Shown here in pieces: positions 47,305 through 56,536 of a stretch of DNA of 64,000 bases (position 1 is its first letter; every line of letters begins with the position of its first letter). Origin of the DNA: an uncultured Aquimarina sp. (GTDB lineage Bacteria; Bacteroidota; Bacteroidia; Flavobacteriales; Flavobacteriaceae); NCBI RefSeq assembly GCF_947495315.1, contig NZ_CANLYD010000004.1, forward strand, positions 124,001 to 188,000, in the 5' to 3' direction. The position numbers and the translations under genes were made by a program. A model generated the notes under the pieces. The model saw nothing but the letters and a program-made list of their open reading frames with translations. It ran no database searches and was not told where the DNA came from.

Positions 47305-47378
47305 GGCCGTGTGGCGCAACTGAATAGCGCATCAGATTTCGGCTCTGAGGGTTGGGGGTTTGAATCCCTCCACGGTCA
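47305..47378 (+). tRNA. tRNA-Arg(UCG)
   Basis: Full cloverleaf by eye. Acceptor stem 47305-47311 with 47371-47377 (one G-U pair), D stem GCGC/GCGC, anticodon stem TCAGA/TCTGA with loop TTTCGGC (47337-47343) and anticodon TCG at 47339-47341, T arm GGGGG-TTTGAAT-CCCTC. 74 bases, no encoded CCA. It reads CGA and, by wobble, other CGN codons. A terminator follows at 47390. A partial copy of its 3' end is found 171 bases downstream. Confidence 0.93.
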
Positions 47379-47389
47379 CTACAAGCAGA

Positions 47390-47418
47390 AAACCACGCCA
47401 TTGACGTGGTTTTTTCTT
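47390..47418 (+). terminator. terminator after tRNA-Arg
   Basis: AACCACG (47391-47397) pairs with CGTGGTT (47405-47411), followed by TTTTT. Confidence 0.75.
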
Positions 47419-47531
47419 TTTTGGAGAAACCTGAAGCTTTTAGCTTCGAGGCTTCATAGAAAAATAAAGAACTAGAGCTATAGCTCGTGGTTTTCTATTT
47501 GCAAAGGTGATGTTGTAGGGATCAGTGTTAG

Positions 47532-47552
47532 TTAATCCCTCCACGGTTACTA
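47532..47552 (+). repeat. partial copy of the tRNA-Arg 3' end
   Basis: 21 bases matching tRNA positions 47361-47381 at 19 of 21 sites, with the core AATCCCTCCACGGT identical. This is the size and place of an attachment-site repeat left by a tRNA-targeting integrase, or of a decayed tRNA duplicate. The segment between the two copies has only small palindromes (near 47433 and 47474) and no ORF. Confidence 0.55.
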
Positions 47553-47891
47553 ATTTTTGTAAAATATTTTATATCAAGTTTTTATTTTTTTTTGTTTATA
47601 CCAATGAGGATGATTTTTGTTCATTTTTAGTTATTTGTTAATTTGAACTACTCAAAAAAAAATCTAATAAGTGCAGACTGTACTTCTGCCATTTTTTCTT
47701 GATCTTTTTTCATCATTTTTTTGATAAAATATTCTTTCTAATACTAATAAATATCTGGTAATTCATAAACTTCAAATTCCTCTAATAAAGTTGAGATAAA
47801 CTTCACGGAATTGTTTAGGTAAAACCTAATGAACGATTTAAAGTTTTGTTAAAACAAGATATCCTATTTTATTATTTCTGAAATTGCGTAG
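47553..47891. other. AT-rich intergenic stretch before the 47892 gene
   Basis: No convincing gene. It has a short palindrome TTAGGT-AAA-ACCTAA at 47815-47829 that may be an operator or the 5' end of the next transcript. Confidence 0.4.
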
Positions 47892-48197
47892 ATGCACCAA
47901 CGTGTACTCATACATATCATTACTCTGTTGTTTACAGCGGCATTCCTTGTTCCAAGAGTGGCAAACTTGCATGCTTTGAGCCATTTATCAGATGATGATA
48001 CTTCTATTTCTTGTGAACTTTGCGACATTATAGTTGATGCTCATCAGTTTGATCTAATAACTGATAATAATTCTTATTTAGAAAGTGAACAACAAAGTAT
48101 ACCAAGTTCATTTGTTGTAGTACCCCAATACAATATTCCACAAGAAAAGATTGTTTCTCCAACTTGTATTTATAATAAGCCTCCACCTTTTGTGTAG
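47892..48197 (+). CDS. small secreted His/Cys protein at the head of a transport cluster
   Basis: 101 residues with a signal or anchor segment (about 6-22; IHIITLLFTAAFLVP). The mature part has NLHALSHL and CELCD, i.e. two His and a CxxC within 25 residues, then a hydrophilic tail ending KPPPFV. Small proteins of this type are often found beside TonB-dependent receptor genes in flavobacteria, and the His/Cys pattern suggests metal binding. It lies about 230 bases before the ABC ATPase. Function not established. Confidence 0.5.
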   Translation: MHQRVLIHIITLLFTAAFLVPRVANLHALSHLSDDDTSISCELCDIIVDAHQFDLITDNNSYLESEQQSIPSSFVVVPQYNIPQEKIVSPTCIYNKPPPFV

Positions 48198-48371
48198 AGG
48201 ATATACTAATTGTTTATAAAGTTTTAAGAATGATGTAAGTTTATTTTTGCATCATAAATTTTGTGTATTTTCATTTGTTATTCGCGCTATAGCATAACAA
48301 ATTATATAGTATTCACAATAACGTATTACACGTTCGACTTCGGTATTCCTCTCTTTATACCCAAATTATTA

Positions 48372-48385
48372 TCGGTTCTAACCGA
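48372..48385. promoter_or_regulatory. palindrome upstream of the ABC/TonB cluster
   Basis: TCGGTT-CT-AACCGA, a perfect 6-bp inverted repeat with a 2-base centre, 43 bases before the ATG of the ABC ATPase. Possible operator of a dimeric repressor; could also form a small RNA hairpin. Confidence 0.4.
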
Positions 48386-48427
48386 AATTACAAACACGAA
48401 TCGTCAAACTTTTTTTACATATTGCAT

Positions 48428-49123
48428 ATGCTAAAAGCAATCAATCTTACCAAAACATATGGTAAGCACTCAGCACTTAGTCAATTGAATTTATCCGTTG
48501 ATAAAGGAGAAATTTTTTGTTTACTAGGTCAAAATGGTGCTGGTAAAACAACAACAATCAATCTATTTTTAGGACTAATTGAACCTTCTAGTGGCGAAGC
48601 TTTAGTCAATGGAGTTACCGTCAGATCTAACAGTAACAAAACCACTAAAATGATAGCATACATCCCTGAGGTTGTCCAACTATATGGCAATCTTTCGGGT
48701 GTCGAGAACCTTAACTTCTTTAGTAGATTAGCTGGGTTCAAATACACAAACGCTGAATTATCTAACTTCTTATCAAAAGCTGGTCTTCAAGAAACTGCCT
48801 ATCAAAACAAACTATCTTCTTATTCCAAAGGAATGAGACAAAAAGTGGGTATTGCCATCGCACTCAGTAAAAATGCGGATTACATTTTTATGGATGAACC
48901 TATTTCTGGTCTCGATCCCAAAGCAACATTAGAATTTACTAAAATCTGCAAAGAACTTAGTAATGAAGGTAAAGCTATTTTCATGGCTACTCACGACATC
49001 TTTAATGCGGTAAATGTAGGTACCAAAATTGGTATTATGAAAGAAGGTCAATTAGTTCACACATCAAACACAGATGCTATCAATGCAACTCAATTACAAG
49101 ATTTATACTTAAAAACTATCTAA
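48428..49123 (+). CDS. ABC transporter ATP-binding protein (NosF/CcmA-like)
   Basis: 231 residues from the ATG at 48428; a TTG two codons earlier is less likely. Walker A GQNGAGKTT (about 36-44), signature YSKGMRQKVGIA, Walker B YIFMDEP, H-loop ATHD. Closest in style to ATPases of ABC-2 type exporters such as NosF. The two permeases of the system are encoded 2.5 kb downstream (51639 and 53087), after the TonB-dependent receptor. Walker A and B are complete, so it should hydrolyse ATP. Confidence 0.88.
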   Translation: MLKAINLTKTYGKHSALSQLNLSVDKGEIFCLLGQNGAGKTTTINLFLGLIEPSSGEALVNGVTVRSNSNKTTKMIAYIPEVVQLYGNLSGVENLNFFSRLAGFKYTNAELSNFLSKAGLQETAYQNKLSSYSKGMRQKVGIAIALSKNADYIFMDEPISGLDPKATLEFTKICKELSNEGKAIFMATHDIFNAVNVGTKIGIMKEGQLVHTSNTDAINATQLQDLYLKTI

Positions 49124-49147
49124 AAGTAAAACAAATCAATTAACACA

Positions 49148-51634
49148 ATGAAACTTTTTAAATTAGTACCCAAACTTTTATTTCTATTATTTAGTTACGC
49201 AACTTTTGCGCAAGTACAGGTAACAGGAACCATCGTCGACACTCAAAATATTCCTATTGTGGGAGCTTCAATTTCTTTAAAAAACAAAGCCAACACTTTT
49301 GGGGAACTTACAGATAACTCAGGACAATTTGAAATAAATGCTCCTTCGGGATCTTATACTATAGAAGTACGCTATTTAGGTTTTCAGGCTTATAAAAACA
49401 CTATAGAAACTGGAAATGGTTCTATATACGATATAGGAACTATTCAGTTAGAAGAAGGTACAGAGCAGCTTCAAACCGTCGAAATCGTTGGTCGCCCTAG
49501 AACGGATTACAATAGTGATTACTCTTTTTCATCTACCAAAATAGCTATTAAGAATAAAGAGCTACCTCAAGCAGTTTCTACAATCACCAAAGAATTAATT
49601 AATGATCGCCAAGCATTTCAGATAGCGGATGCTATAAAAACTGCTAGTAGTGTTACACATACAGGCTTCTATAATCATTTTAACATTCGGGGTATCATTC
49701 AGGCAGAAGATGGTCAGCTTATTAATGGTATGAGAACTCGTCAATATTATTTTCTACAACCCATTACATCTCATATAGAAAGAGCAGAAGTTATTAAAGG
49801 TCCGTCTTCAGTAACTTTTTCAAGTGTGGATCCGGGTGGATCTGTTAATTTAGTAACTAAAAAACCTTTAAAAGAAAAAAGAAATGAAGTAAGTGCCACA
49901 GTTGGAAGTTTTGGAACATTAAGAGCAACTGCAGATTTTACAGGACCATTAAATGATTCAGGAACTTTACTATACCGTTTTAATACTGCTGTCCAAGAAG
50001 CTAGATCTTTCCGAGACTTGGTAGAAAACAATCAATTTTTAATAGCACCTTCCATCACTTTCTTACCTAATAATACTACCGCTCTTAATGTAGAAATGAT
50101 ATATAGTAATGGAGTAGGAAATCTTGATCGTGGTCAACCCCTTTTTGGAGCTATCAATGGTCAGTTTGATCTAAATAGTACGGATATTACTACCAATGTG
50201 GCTGCTGCGAATGACTTTTATGCTTCAAAAGAGTTTATGGTGATCAGTAATTTTAGTAAGCAGATTACTAATGATATAGGATTTAATGCTTCCTATATGA
50301 AACAAACTTGGGATGAAGATCTTGCGGAGCACCGCGTGGCAGGTTCTGCTGCTGTGGACATAGATGGCAATGCCATTCCGACACTTGCTGAACTGCGTTA
50401 TACGGAAAGACAGCAGTTTTGGATAACGGATAACTATACCGCATATATTAATTTTGATCTTGAAAATAACACTTTTACCAATACCCTTTTGGTTGGATAT
50501 GATGGTAGCAGATGGGAAAGAACTGTCGGAGGAGCTTCTAACGGTGCTCGTCGCTACCGAAGATTAAATGGTACAGCGACTTCGTTTGATCCTGCAGAAG
50601 CAGATCAATTTGAAACTATAGAAATTGATGGCGTAACTGCTCCAAGACCTAATGTTGCTCATTTCGATCTTGCCAATCCTAATAATACCGCAAGAGAAAC
50701 TTCTGGTTATATCACCTCAGAATTTGCAATTCCGGCAAATCTTACTACTTCAAATGGTATTTATATTCAAAACCAATTTAAAATAGGAAAATTTTCTGCT
50801 CTTTTGAATCTTCGTTATGACTGGTATGAAGATATATTCAATTACGAATCAAATAATGAGCAATCATATAAAAACGAAGCTTTTATACCTAGAATTGGGT
50901 TAACGTATGAAGCTACAGATGCAATTAGTGTTTATGCTTCTTATGTAGAAGGGTTTCAACCACAATCTAACACTGTGACACTTTCACCTGCTACGGAAAC
51001 TTTTTTCTGGGCAGATTCTCCTGCTAGTTTTGACCCTTTAGAAAGTAATAACATAGAATTTGGTGGTAAAGGAGAGTTTTTAGGTGGAAAATTAACCGTG
51101 AATGCTGCCGTATATCAAATAACTCAAAAAAATCTATTGCAGCAGGATCCGAATGATGAATCCGTATTAACAGAACGAGGTGAACAACGTAGTAGAGGTT
51201 TTGAATGGGATCTTAATGGATATGTATTACCTAACCTTCAACTAAGTGCTTCGTATGCTTTTATTGATGCAGAAATTATAGAAGATGATGATCCGACATT
51301 AATTGGTGAACGTATTGGAGGAGCGCCTGAGCATAGTGTTAATTTTTGGGGGAGATATGATTTTATGAGCGGAGTTCTAAAAAATATAGGAGTAGGTTTG
51401 GGCATGGTATATCGTGGAGATCGTTTGTCTTGGTATGGAGATCGTATAGTATTGCCATCGTATACGGTATTTGATGCAGCTTTGTATTATCGTCCAACAG
51501 GCATCGATATGCAGATTGCGCTAAAGCTTAATAATTTGTTTGACGAAACGTATTGGAATGGTGCTCTAAATGCAACCAGGGTATTTCCGGGAGCTCCCAG
51601 AAATGTATTGCTAACTACAACTTATAAATTCTAA
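49148..51634 (+). CDS. TonB-dependent receptor (siderophore-type)
   Basis: 828 residues. Signal peptide (about 1-21, ending TFAQ), then a CarboxypepD_reg-like beta domain (about 22-105; VTGTIVDTQNIPIVGASISL), plug domain (about 130-235; RQAFQIADAIKTASSVTH, INGMRTRQYYF, VIKGPSSVTFSSVDPGGSVNLV) and a 22-strand type barrel ending NVLLTTTYKF. The ligand is not predictable; the plug resembles that of ferric siderophore receptors. The gene lies between the ABC ATPase and the permeases, five bases before the first permease, so outer- and inner-membrane transport is genetically linked. Confidence 0.88.
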   Translation: MKLFKLVPKLLFLLFSYATFAQVQVTGTIVDTQNIPIVGASISLKNKANTFGELTDNSGQFEINAPSGSYTIEVRYLGFQAYKNTIETGNGSIYDIGTIQLEEGTEQLQTVEIVGRPRTDYNSDYSFSSTKIAIKNKELPQAVSTITKELINDRQAFQIADAIKTASSVTHTGFYNHFNIRGIIQAEDGQLINGMRTRQYYFLQPITSHIERAEVIKGPSSVTFSSVDPGGSVNLVTKKPLKEKRNEVSATVGSFGTLRATADFTGPLNDSGTLLYRFNTAVQEARSFRDLVENNQFLIAPSITFLPNNTTALNVEMIYSNGVGNLDRGQPLFGAINGQFDLNSTDITTNVAAANDFYASKEFMVISNFSKQITNDIGFNASYMKQTWDEDLAEHRVAGSAAVDIDGNAIPTLAELRYTERQQFWITDNYTAYINFDLENNTFTNTLLVGYDGSRWERTVGGASNGARRYRRLNGTATSFDPAEADQFETIEIDGVTAPRPNVAHFDLANPNNTARETSGYITSEFAIPANLTTSNGIYIQNQFKIGKFSALLNLRYDWYEDIFNYESNNEQSYKNEAFIPRIGLTYEATDAISVYASYVEGFQPQSNTVTLSPATETFFWADSPASFDPLESNNIEFGGKGEFLGGKLTVNAAVYQITQKNLLQQDPNDESVLTERGEQRSRGFEWDLNGYVLPNLQLSASYAFIDAEIIEDDDPTLIGERIGGAPEHSVNFWGRYDFMSGVLKNIGVGLGMVYRGDRLSWYGDRIVLPSYTVFDAALYYRPTGIDMQIALKLNNLFDETYWNGALNATRVFPGAPRNVLLTTTYKF

Positions 51635-51638
51635 AAAG

Positions 51639-53090
51639 ATGCAATGGGCAAATATTCGATTATTCGCAATTCACTTTTGGCGTAATGCAACAGCACCCAA
51701 AAGTTTTTATCTATTATTTTTAATTTTTATACTGTTAACGGCCTATTCGGCTGTTAGCGGTATAAAAAACCATAGTGCTCAAAATAATATTCGACAAGAA
51801 CATCAGGTTAAAGCAAGACAAAGTTGGGAAGCAAATCCTGATAAGCATCCGCACAGAATGGCTCATTTTGGGACATTTGCATTTCGAATACACCCAACCT
51901 TGGGAATATTTGATTACGGATTAGAAAGTTTTACAGGAAGTACCGTTTTTTTAGAAGCGCATAGACAAAATAGCGTAAACTTTTCTGAAGCTACATTTTC
52001 TACAGGTATGCTACGATTTGGTGAATTGAGTTTGGCATTATTACTACAATTGGTATTGCCTTTAATTCTATTTTTCACAGGTTTTTCTAGCGTTGCAGGA
52101 GATAAACAGAATGGAACTTTAAAAATACTTTTATCCCAAGGTGCTACATGGAAAGAGATGTTATTTGGAAAATCTATTGGACTTTTTGCAATTTCTTTAC
52201 TGTTTTTTATACCCATTCTTTTAGTGGTAATTATTACACTTATGCTATTTGAAAATTCGGGGATAAATGACTTTAGATGGTTACGCCTATTTATAATTGG
52301 TACAAGTTATTTGGTATTCCTTTTTATTGTATCCTCTATTACTGTTGTTGTATCGGCGAGTAGTAATGCACCAAAAAATGCTTTATTACGATTATTAGGA
52401 ATTTGGCTTTTGTTAGTAATACTATTACCAAAATCTGCACAAGCGATGGGTAACTACTGGTTTCCTACTCCTAGTAAATTGGCCTTTCAATCTGCTATAG
52501 AAAAAGATGTGGTCCAAAAAGGTGACAGTCATGATCCTAATGATCCACATTATAACCACTTAAGAGATTCTGTATTAACAGTTCATAATGTAAGTAAGGT
52601 AAGTGATCTACCTTTTAACTATTCGGGTTTTGTAATGCGCGAAGGTGAGAAAATAACGGCTGCTTTGTACAGAAAACATCACGCTAAGTTGGTAGCTATT
52701 TATAAAAACCAAAACGATGTAACTCGATTTTCATCATTTGTCAACCCTTTTACCGCAATAAAATTAATATCAATGGCGATGTCTGGTACCGATTTTTCAT
52801 CTTACATCGATTTTCAGGATAAAACAGACGATTATCGATATCAATTAGCGCAAACCATGAATGAATTACAAATGGAATATATCAGTCCGAAAAAAGAAAG
52901 TGGTTCTGAAGGGAAAACCCATGTAGTTGGGCATGAACATTGGTCAGCATTTCAGGATTTTGAACACGAACCCATGGCATTTGCCAATTCTATGAAACAA
53001 GCTTTTCCTGCATTACTGTCTATCTTGTTTTGGGTAATAGCTATTATAGGTCTATTACTATTCACATCAAAAAAAGCAAAAGCAATATGA
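51639..53090 (+). CDS. ABC-2 permease with DUF3526-type domain (1)
   Basis: 483 residues. A first transmembrane helix (about 23-41) precedes a large periplasmic loop rich in histidine (DKHPHRMAHFGTF). Then come four or five helices (about 135-265, LALLLQLVLPLILFF and ILLVVIITLMLF), a second large periplasmic part with HDPNDPHYNHLRD and HVVGHEHW, and a last helix at the C-terminus. This is the arrangement of ABC-2/DUF3526 permeases. The histidine clusters hint at a metal or tetrapyrrole substrate but prove nothing. The stop overlaps the second permease start. Confidence 0.8.
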   Translation: MQWANIRLFAIHFWRNATAPKSFYLLFLIFILLTAYSAVSGIKNHSAQNNIRQEHQVKARQSWEANPDKHPHRMAHFGTFAFRIHPTLGIFDYGLESFTGSTVFLEAHRQNSVNFSEATFSTGMLRFGELSLALLLQLVLPLILFFTGFSSVAGDKQNGTLKILLSQGATWKEMLFGKSIGLFAISLLFFIPILLVVIITLMLFENSGINDFRWLRLFIIGTSYLVFLFIVSSITVVVSASSNAPKNALLRLLGIWLLLVILLPKSAQAMGNYWFPTPSKLAFQSAIEKDVVQKGDSHDPNDPHYNHLRDSVLTVHNVSKVSDLPFNYSGFVMREGEKITAALYRKHHAKLVAIYKNQNDVTRFSSFVNPFTAIKLISMAMSGTDFSSYIDFQDKTDDYRYQLAQTMNELQMEYISPKKESGSEGKTHVVGHEHWSAFQDFEHEPMAFANSMKQAFPALLSILFWVIAIIGLLLFTSKKAKAI

Positions 53091-54433
53091 TGTTATATAA
53101 ATTATTTTTACAACAATGTATTCGGTCCAAAGAAGTATGGATAAGCTTGGTATTAATAACGCTACTAGGTGTAGTAGGAATTGTCATTGGCAATAAACAT
53201 CTAGAAAGACAACAAGATTCAATTGCTGAAGTAAAAACATATCAAGAGCAACATTTTGACCGACAAGTATCACTACATAATGATGACTTAGGGCTATTGT
53301 TATATTATGCGAAATTTGCGTATATAAATAACTTAAATCCATTAGCTGGATTATCAATTGGTCAGTCAGATGTACATCCAACGGTAAAAAGAATCACGAT
53401 TAAAACCTTTGAAGCTCAAAAGTATGATACCGATTTGGTAAACCCAATGAACTTACAGTCTGGTAATCTCGACCTTTCTTTTGTGATCATTTACCTCTTT
53501 CCTTTATTGGTAATTGTGTTGACTTTTAATGCAGTTTCCGAAGAAACAGAAACAGGTACCTGGAGACTGGTAGCTATTCAATCGAAATCCAAACTTGGAT
53601 TTATCATCTCCAAACTTTTGGTACGATTGATACTATTATATGCAATATTGATTTTTCTTTTTTTCATTGCAAAACTAATCCTGAACGTATCTCTGGATAT
53701 TCACCTTTTTTGGATGTTCGGATTATCTATGCTCTATATACTTTTCTGGTTTACGGTTAGTTTTTTTATCATAAGTTTTAAAAAATCTTCTGGTTTTAAT
53801 GCTTTACTACTTTTATCTGTTTGGTTGGTGTTAATCATTCTTTTGCCGGCGGGAATCAATGCGTATGTTACCTCAAAATATCCTGTACCAGAGGCTTTGA
53901 GTACTGCAATAGCACAAAGAGATGGCTATCATGTTAAATGGGATACCGACAAGCGAGCTACGATTGAGAAGTTTTATCAACATTATCCACAATTTAAGAA
54001 GTATGAATATCCTACTGATGGATTTAACTGGTTATGGTATTATGCTATGCAACAGATGGGAGATGACGATTCCAAAAAAGAACGGGATGCCTTTAATAAG
54101 AAGATTAAATTACGTGAAAACAAGAGTAGCCAAATTGCATCTGTAATTCCCAATATGCATCTGCAATTAGCTTTTAATCAATTGGCAGGAACTAGTATGA
54201 GTCAACAATTAGAATATCTGAATGCCACTGATGCATTTCATGAAAAATTAAGGTTGTTTTTTTATCCAAAAATATTTGAAGGTCAGCTTGCTGATACCGT
54301 AAATTGGAGTCAATTCGTACCTGAATATTATAAGGCAAAAACAACTTTAAAACCAGTAAAAGCTATTGCACCGCTTATTATAGCATCAATTGTTATGATA
54401 ATAATTTCGATACCAATGACGAAGCGATTATAA
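53087..54433 (+). CDS. ABC-2 permease with DUF3526-type domain (2)
   Basis: 448 residues from the ATG at 53087, which overlaps the stop of the first permease by four bases; an upstream in-frame TTG is inside that gene and is rejected. Same layout as its neighbour: N-terminal helix (about 17-32), periplasmic loop, helix group (about 130-265; LSFVIIYLFPLLVIVLTF and following), a second soluble loop and a terminal helix. It lacks the histidine clusters of the first. The two permeases probably form a heterodimer with the ATPase at 48428. Confidence 0.8.
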   Translation: MMLYKLFLQQCIRSKEVWISLVLITLLGVVGIVIGNKHLERQQDSIAEVKTYQEQHFDRQVSLHNDDLGLLLYYAKFAYINNLNPLAGLSIGQSDVHPTVKRITIKTFEAQKYDTDLVNPMNLQSGNLDLSFVIIYLFPLLVIVLTFNAVSEETETGTWRLVAIQSKSKLGFIISKLLVRLILLYAILIFLFFIAKLILNVSLDIHLFWMFGLSMLYILFWFTVSFFIISFKKSSGFNALLLLSVWLVLIILLPAGINAYVTSKYPVPEALSTAIAQRDGYHVKWDTDKRATIEKFYQHYPQFKKYEYPTDGFNWLWYYAMQQMGDDDSKKERDAFNKKIKLRENKSSQIASVIPNMHLQLAFNQLAGTSMSQQLEYLNATDAFHEKLRLFFYPKIFEGQLADTVNWSQFVPEYYKAKTTLKPVKAIAPLIIASIVMIIISIPMTKRL

Positions 54434-54553
54434 TATTAACTTAAGGTAAAACACTTGTATTCATAATAGTTTCATCCTTATAAATAAGGAGAGTACTGAT
54501 CATATATAAGATCATTCCACTTTATCGAATAATACATAAATTATAAACCAAAA

Positions 54554-54579
54554 AGAGGCTGTCGTTTAAGACAGCCTCT
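54554..54579 (-). terminator. perfect 10-bp hairpin between convergent operons
   Basis: AGAGGCTGTC (54554-54563) pairs with GACAGCCTCT (54570-54579). The A run on its left gives a T run on the minus strand, so it best serves the minus-strand operon ending at 54833; it may also stop the permease transcript. Same stem as the terminator at 23384. Confidence 0.65.
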
Positions 54580-54664
54580 CTTAGGAAACAACATTATGAA
54601 AAGCATTACATACAGAAACTATAATGGCAATTATAATTTTCTAGCATGATATTTTAAAAAAATC

Positions 54665-54760
54665 TTATATAATTGATAAGTCTTTTAGTCTCTTATCTAT
54701 TTTATGTTTTTTATTGTGATTCGCTTCTCTGGAATTAGAAACTCGCTCACTAGTACTCAT
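54665..54760 (-). CDS. possible 31-residue basic small protein
   Basis: An ATG-to-TAA frame of 31 codons (MSTSERVSNS ... LKDLSII), rich in Lys, Arg, Ser and Asn, 72 bases downstream of the SPFH gene on the same strand and before the hairpin at 54554. A purine-rich AAAAAGAAAT precedes the ATG. It may be a small operon member or a chance frame; nothing else in the 54434-54832 gap looks coding. Confidence 0.25.
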   Translation of the reverse strand: MSTSERVSNSREANHNKKHKIDKRLKDLSII

Positions 54761-54832
54761 ATTTCTTTTTCAAACTCAAAATGTTCTTTTTGTTAATTCT
54801 ATATTTTTTATCTCTATAGATTATTTTTTAGT

Positions 54833-55612
54833 TTAGTTATCTGAATTAATCAATAGTGGTGTTTTTCCATCGGTGATAATTATTTTACTATTTGGAGACG
54901 CAGATAATTTATTAAAAGCTTCAATGCTTCGTATTTTGATGATTTCTTCTGTTAACCCTTCAGACAGTATTTTTTGAGCATCTCTTTCACCTTCTGCATT
55001 TATTACTTTTCTTTCTGCCTCTAGCTTTGCCTGTTGTAACACAAATTTCATTCGCATTGCATCCTGTTCGGCTTGTAATTTTCGCTCTATAGAACTGGCT
55101 AAACCTCTAGGTAATTGTATACTTTTCATCAAAACAGCGATAAGTTCAATTCCATCGGCTTGCTTCGCGAGATTCACTTCCATCTTAGCTTTAATTTCTT
55201 CTTCTATCTCTGCTCGCATTCCAGAATGCATGTCTTTGGCAAAAAACTGTGCACATACATCAGAAGAAGCAGACCGGAATACGCTAGTAATTATTGATTC
55301 ATATCCCTGACCTAAATTCTCTAATACCGAAGGTATTTTGTTTTGTTCCAATCGGTATAAAATAGAAATTTCAGAATTTACACTAAGACCTTCTTTACTG
55401 GGCAAGCTCAGAATGAGTTTTATATTATTGGTTTGAGTTGATTCCTTAATTACTTTACTTACTAGAGGATTATAAGCTATTGTACCCTGAGTTAATACTT
55501 TGTCAGAAAATTCACCTAATGTCTGTTTCACACCGGCTTCACCGGGTCGTATTACTGCGCAATTAGAGCATAATAGTAATACTCCAATCAAAAGAAGAAA
55601 ATTAGTTTTCAT
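54833..55612 (-). CDS. SPFH/prohibitin-like lipoprotein
   Basis: 259 residues. A hydrophobic N-terminal signal ends in a Cys (LCSNC), suggesting a lipid anchor. The SPFH (band 7) domain follows at about 20-190 with VRPGEAGVKQ-like IRPGEAGVKQ, SVNSEISILYRLEQNKI and GYESIITSVFRSASSDV. A helical segment rich in Glu, Ala and Lys follows (EAERKVINAEGERDAQKIL), typical of prohibitins. Such proteins oligomerise at membranes. It is the second gene after the 147-residue protein and shares the LysR-type promoter at 56178-56246. Confidence 0.82.
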   Translation of the reverse strand: MKTNFLLLIGVLLLCSNCAVIRPGEAGVKQTLGEFSDKVLTQGTIAYNPLVSKVIKESTQTNNIKLILSLPSKEGLSVNSEISILYRLEQNKIPSVLENLGQGYESIITSVFRSASSDVCAQFFAKDMHSGMRAEIEEEIKAKMEVNLAKQADGIELIAVLMKSIQLPRGLASSIERKLQAEQDAMRMKFVLQQAKLEAERKVINAEGERDAQKILSEGLTEEIIKIRSIEAFNKLSASPNSKIIITDGKTPLLINSDN

Positions 55613-55689
55613 AAGTCCTATTTTTTTATTGATTTAAATTATTTGCTTTTACATTAGTCATAATTTTAATAAAATTTGGTTGACTTTTT

Positions 55690-56133
55690 TTAAAAGCGGA
55701 ATCTTAGGCCAAAGCCTTCCATTCTTGGAGGTAGTGACTTATGATAGTTTGTCGCCATATTTACGGGGTTCGTTAATTGACCTAATATGTTTACTTTATA
55801 TAATTGATATTGTGAGCGTTTTCTAGCTAGTAATAAGTTTATGTGATCTTTTCGTTCGTTTATCTTTTCTAATTCTTTTTTAACTTTATGTTGAAGAGTC
55901 TCTAAGGGAATGGGTACAGGATATTCTAACTCCGTACTAACAAAATAAGAATCATTTTTATCACTAAAATAATTTGTAAACTCAAAGTTTAAATCGTGGT
56001 TATATCCATTTAAACAAAATAATATTTCTTTGCATGTATTAGAGTTTGTGGTAAACTTATTATCCGATATACCACCATAAATAAGTGTTGTTCCGAGTAC
56101 AGAAAGTATCCATATATTATATATCTTTTTCAT
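55690..56133 (-). CDS. secreted protein of unknown function, first gene of the SPFH operon
   Basis: 147 residues with an N-terminal hydrophobic segment (about 5-20). Two Cys in TCKEILFC suggest a disulfide. A helical, charged part follows (LQHKVKKELEKINERKDHIN) and then a basic end FGLRFRF. The gene is preceded by one of the four matching 69-bp promoters of this region. The next gene, SPFH, is 77 bases downstream. I do not recognise the family. Confidence 0.55.
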   Translation of the reverse strand: MKKIYNIWILSVLGTTLIYGGISDNKFTTNSNTCKEILFCLNGYNHDLNFEFTNYFSDKNDSYFVSTELEYPVPIPLETLQHKVKKELEKINERKDHINLLLARKRSQYQLYKVNILGQLTNPVNMATNYHKSLPPRMEGFGLRFRF

Positions 56134-56177
56134 ACTATATTATTTTTAAGTTTCCTGAAAATCATTTTTCATTACCT

Positions 56178-56246
56178 CTAAATTAAAGAATAAAATTCAT
56201 ATATTTTTATTTATATTTATAATTGATTACATAAAATATATTTATG
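56178..56246 (-). promoter_or_regulatory. LysR-type promoter copy A (147-aa gene and SPFH operon)
   Basis: Read on the minus strand: dyad CATAAATATATTTTATG (56246-56230), 17 bases, AAATAAAAA (56212-56204), 22 bases, then TTAG (56181-56178) inside TAATTTAG, a one-mismatch form of TAnnTTTG. Spacing is identical to copies B, C and D. Confidence 0.75.
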
Positions 56247-56536
56247 AATAGAATTATAGAAATCTGCTACTTTCTATACAAAATTCTAAGGTTAGAGTTT
56301 TATGATGCCTTTTTAAGAATTATGCTGCATACAGGTTAGATGTTTTAATAAAATCAAAGAAGATCAAGAGTATTTTCTTACACTGTGAATTGAAGTAATT
56401 TGAAGAAAACCTTGTATCGTTCATTTTTAAATATATTATTGATAGAGAATAGATCTTAATAGATATTATGCTGCAGCAAATTTGTTCTCTTACAATTTAG
56501 TATCGGCCCTAAGATTTCAATAAATTCCATACATAC

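Noticed and set aside
47420..47490. Small palindromes (GAAGC-TTTTA-GCTTC, GAGCTATAGCTC) as an insertion sequence end or CRISPR-like repeat
   Set aside because: They are single, short and not paired with a transposase or regular spacers; no CRISPR pattern is present anywhere in the window.
53030..53086. Longer start for the second DUF3526 permease
   Set aside because: It lies inside the first permease gene and would place a polar segment before the first membrane helix; the ATGA overlap at 53087 is the usual coupling.
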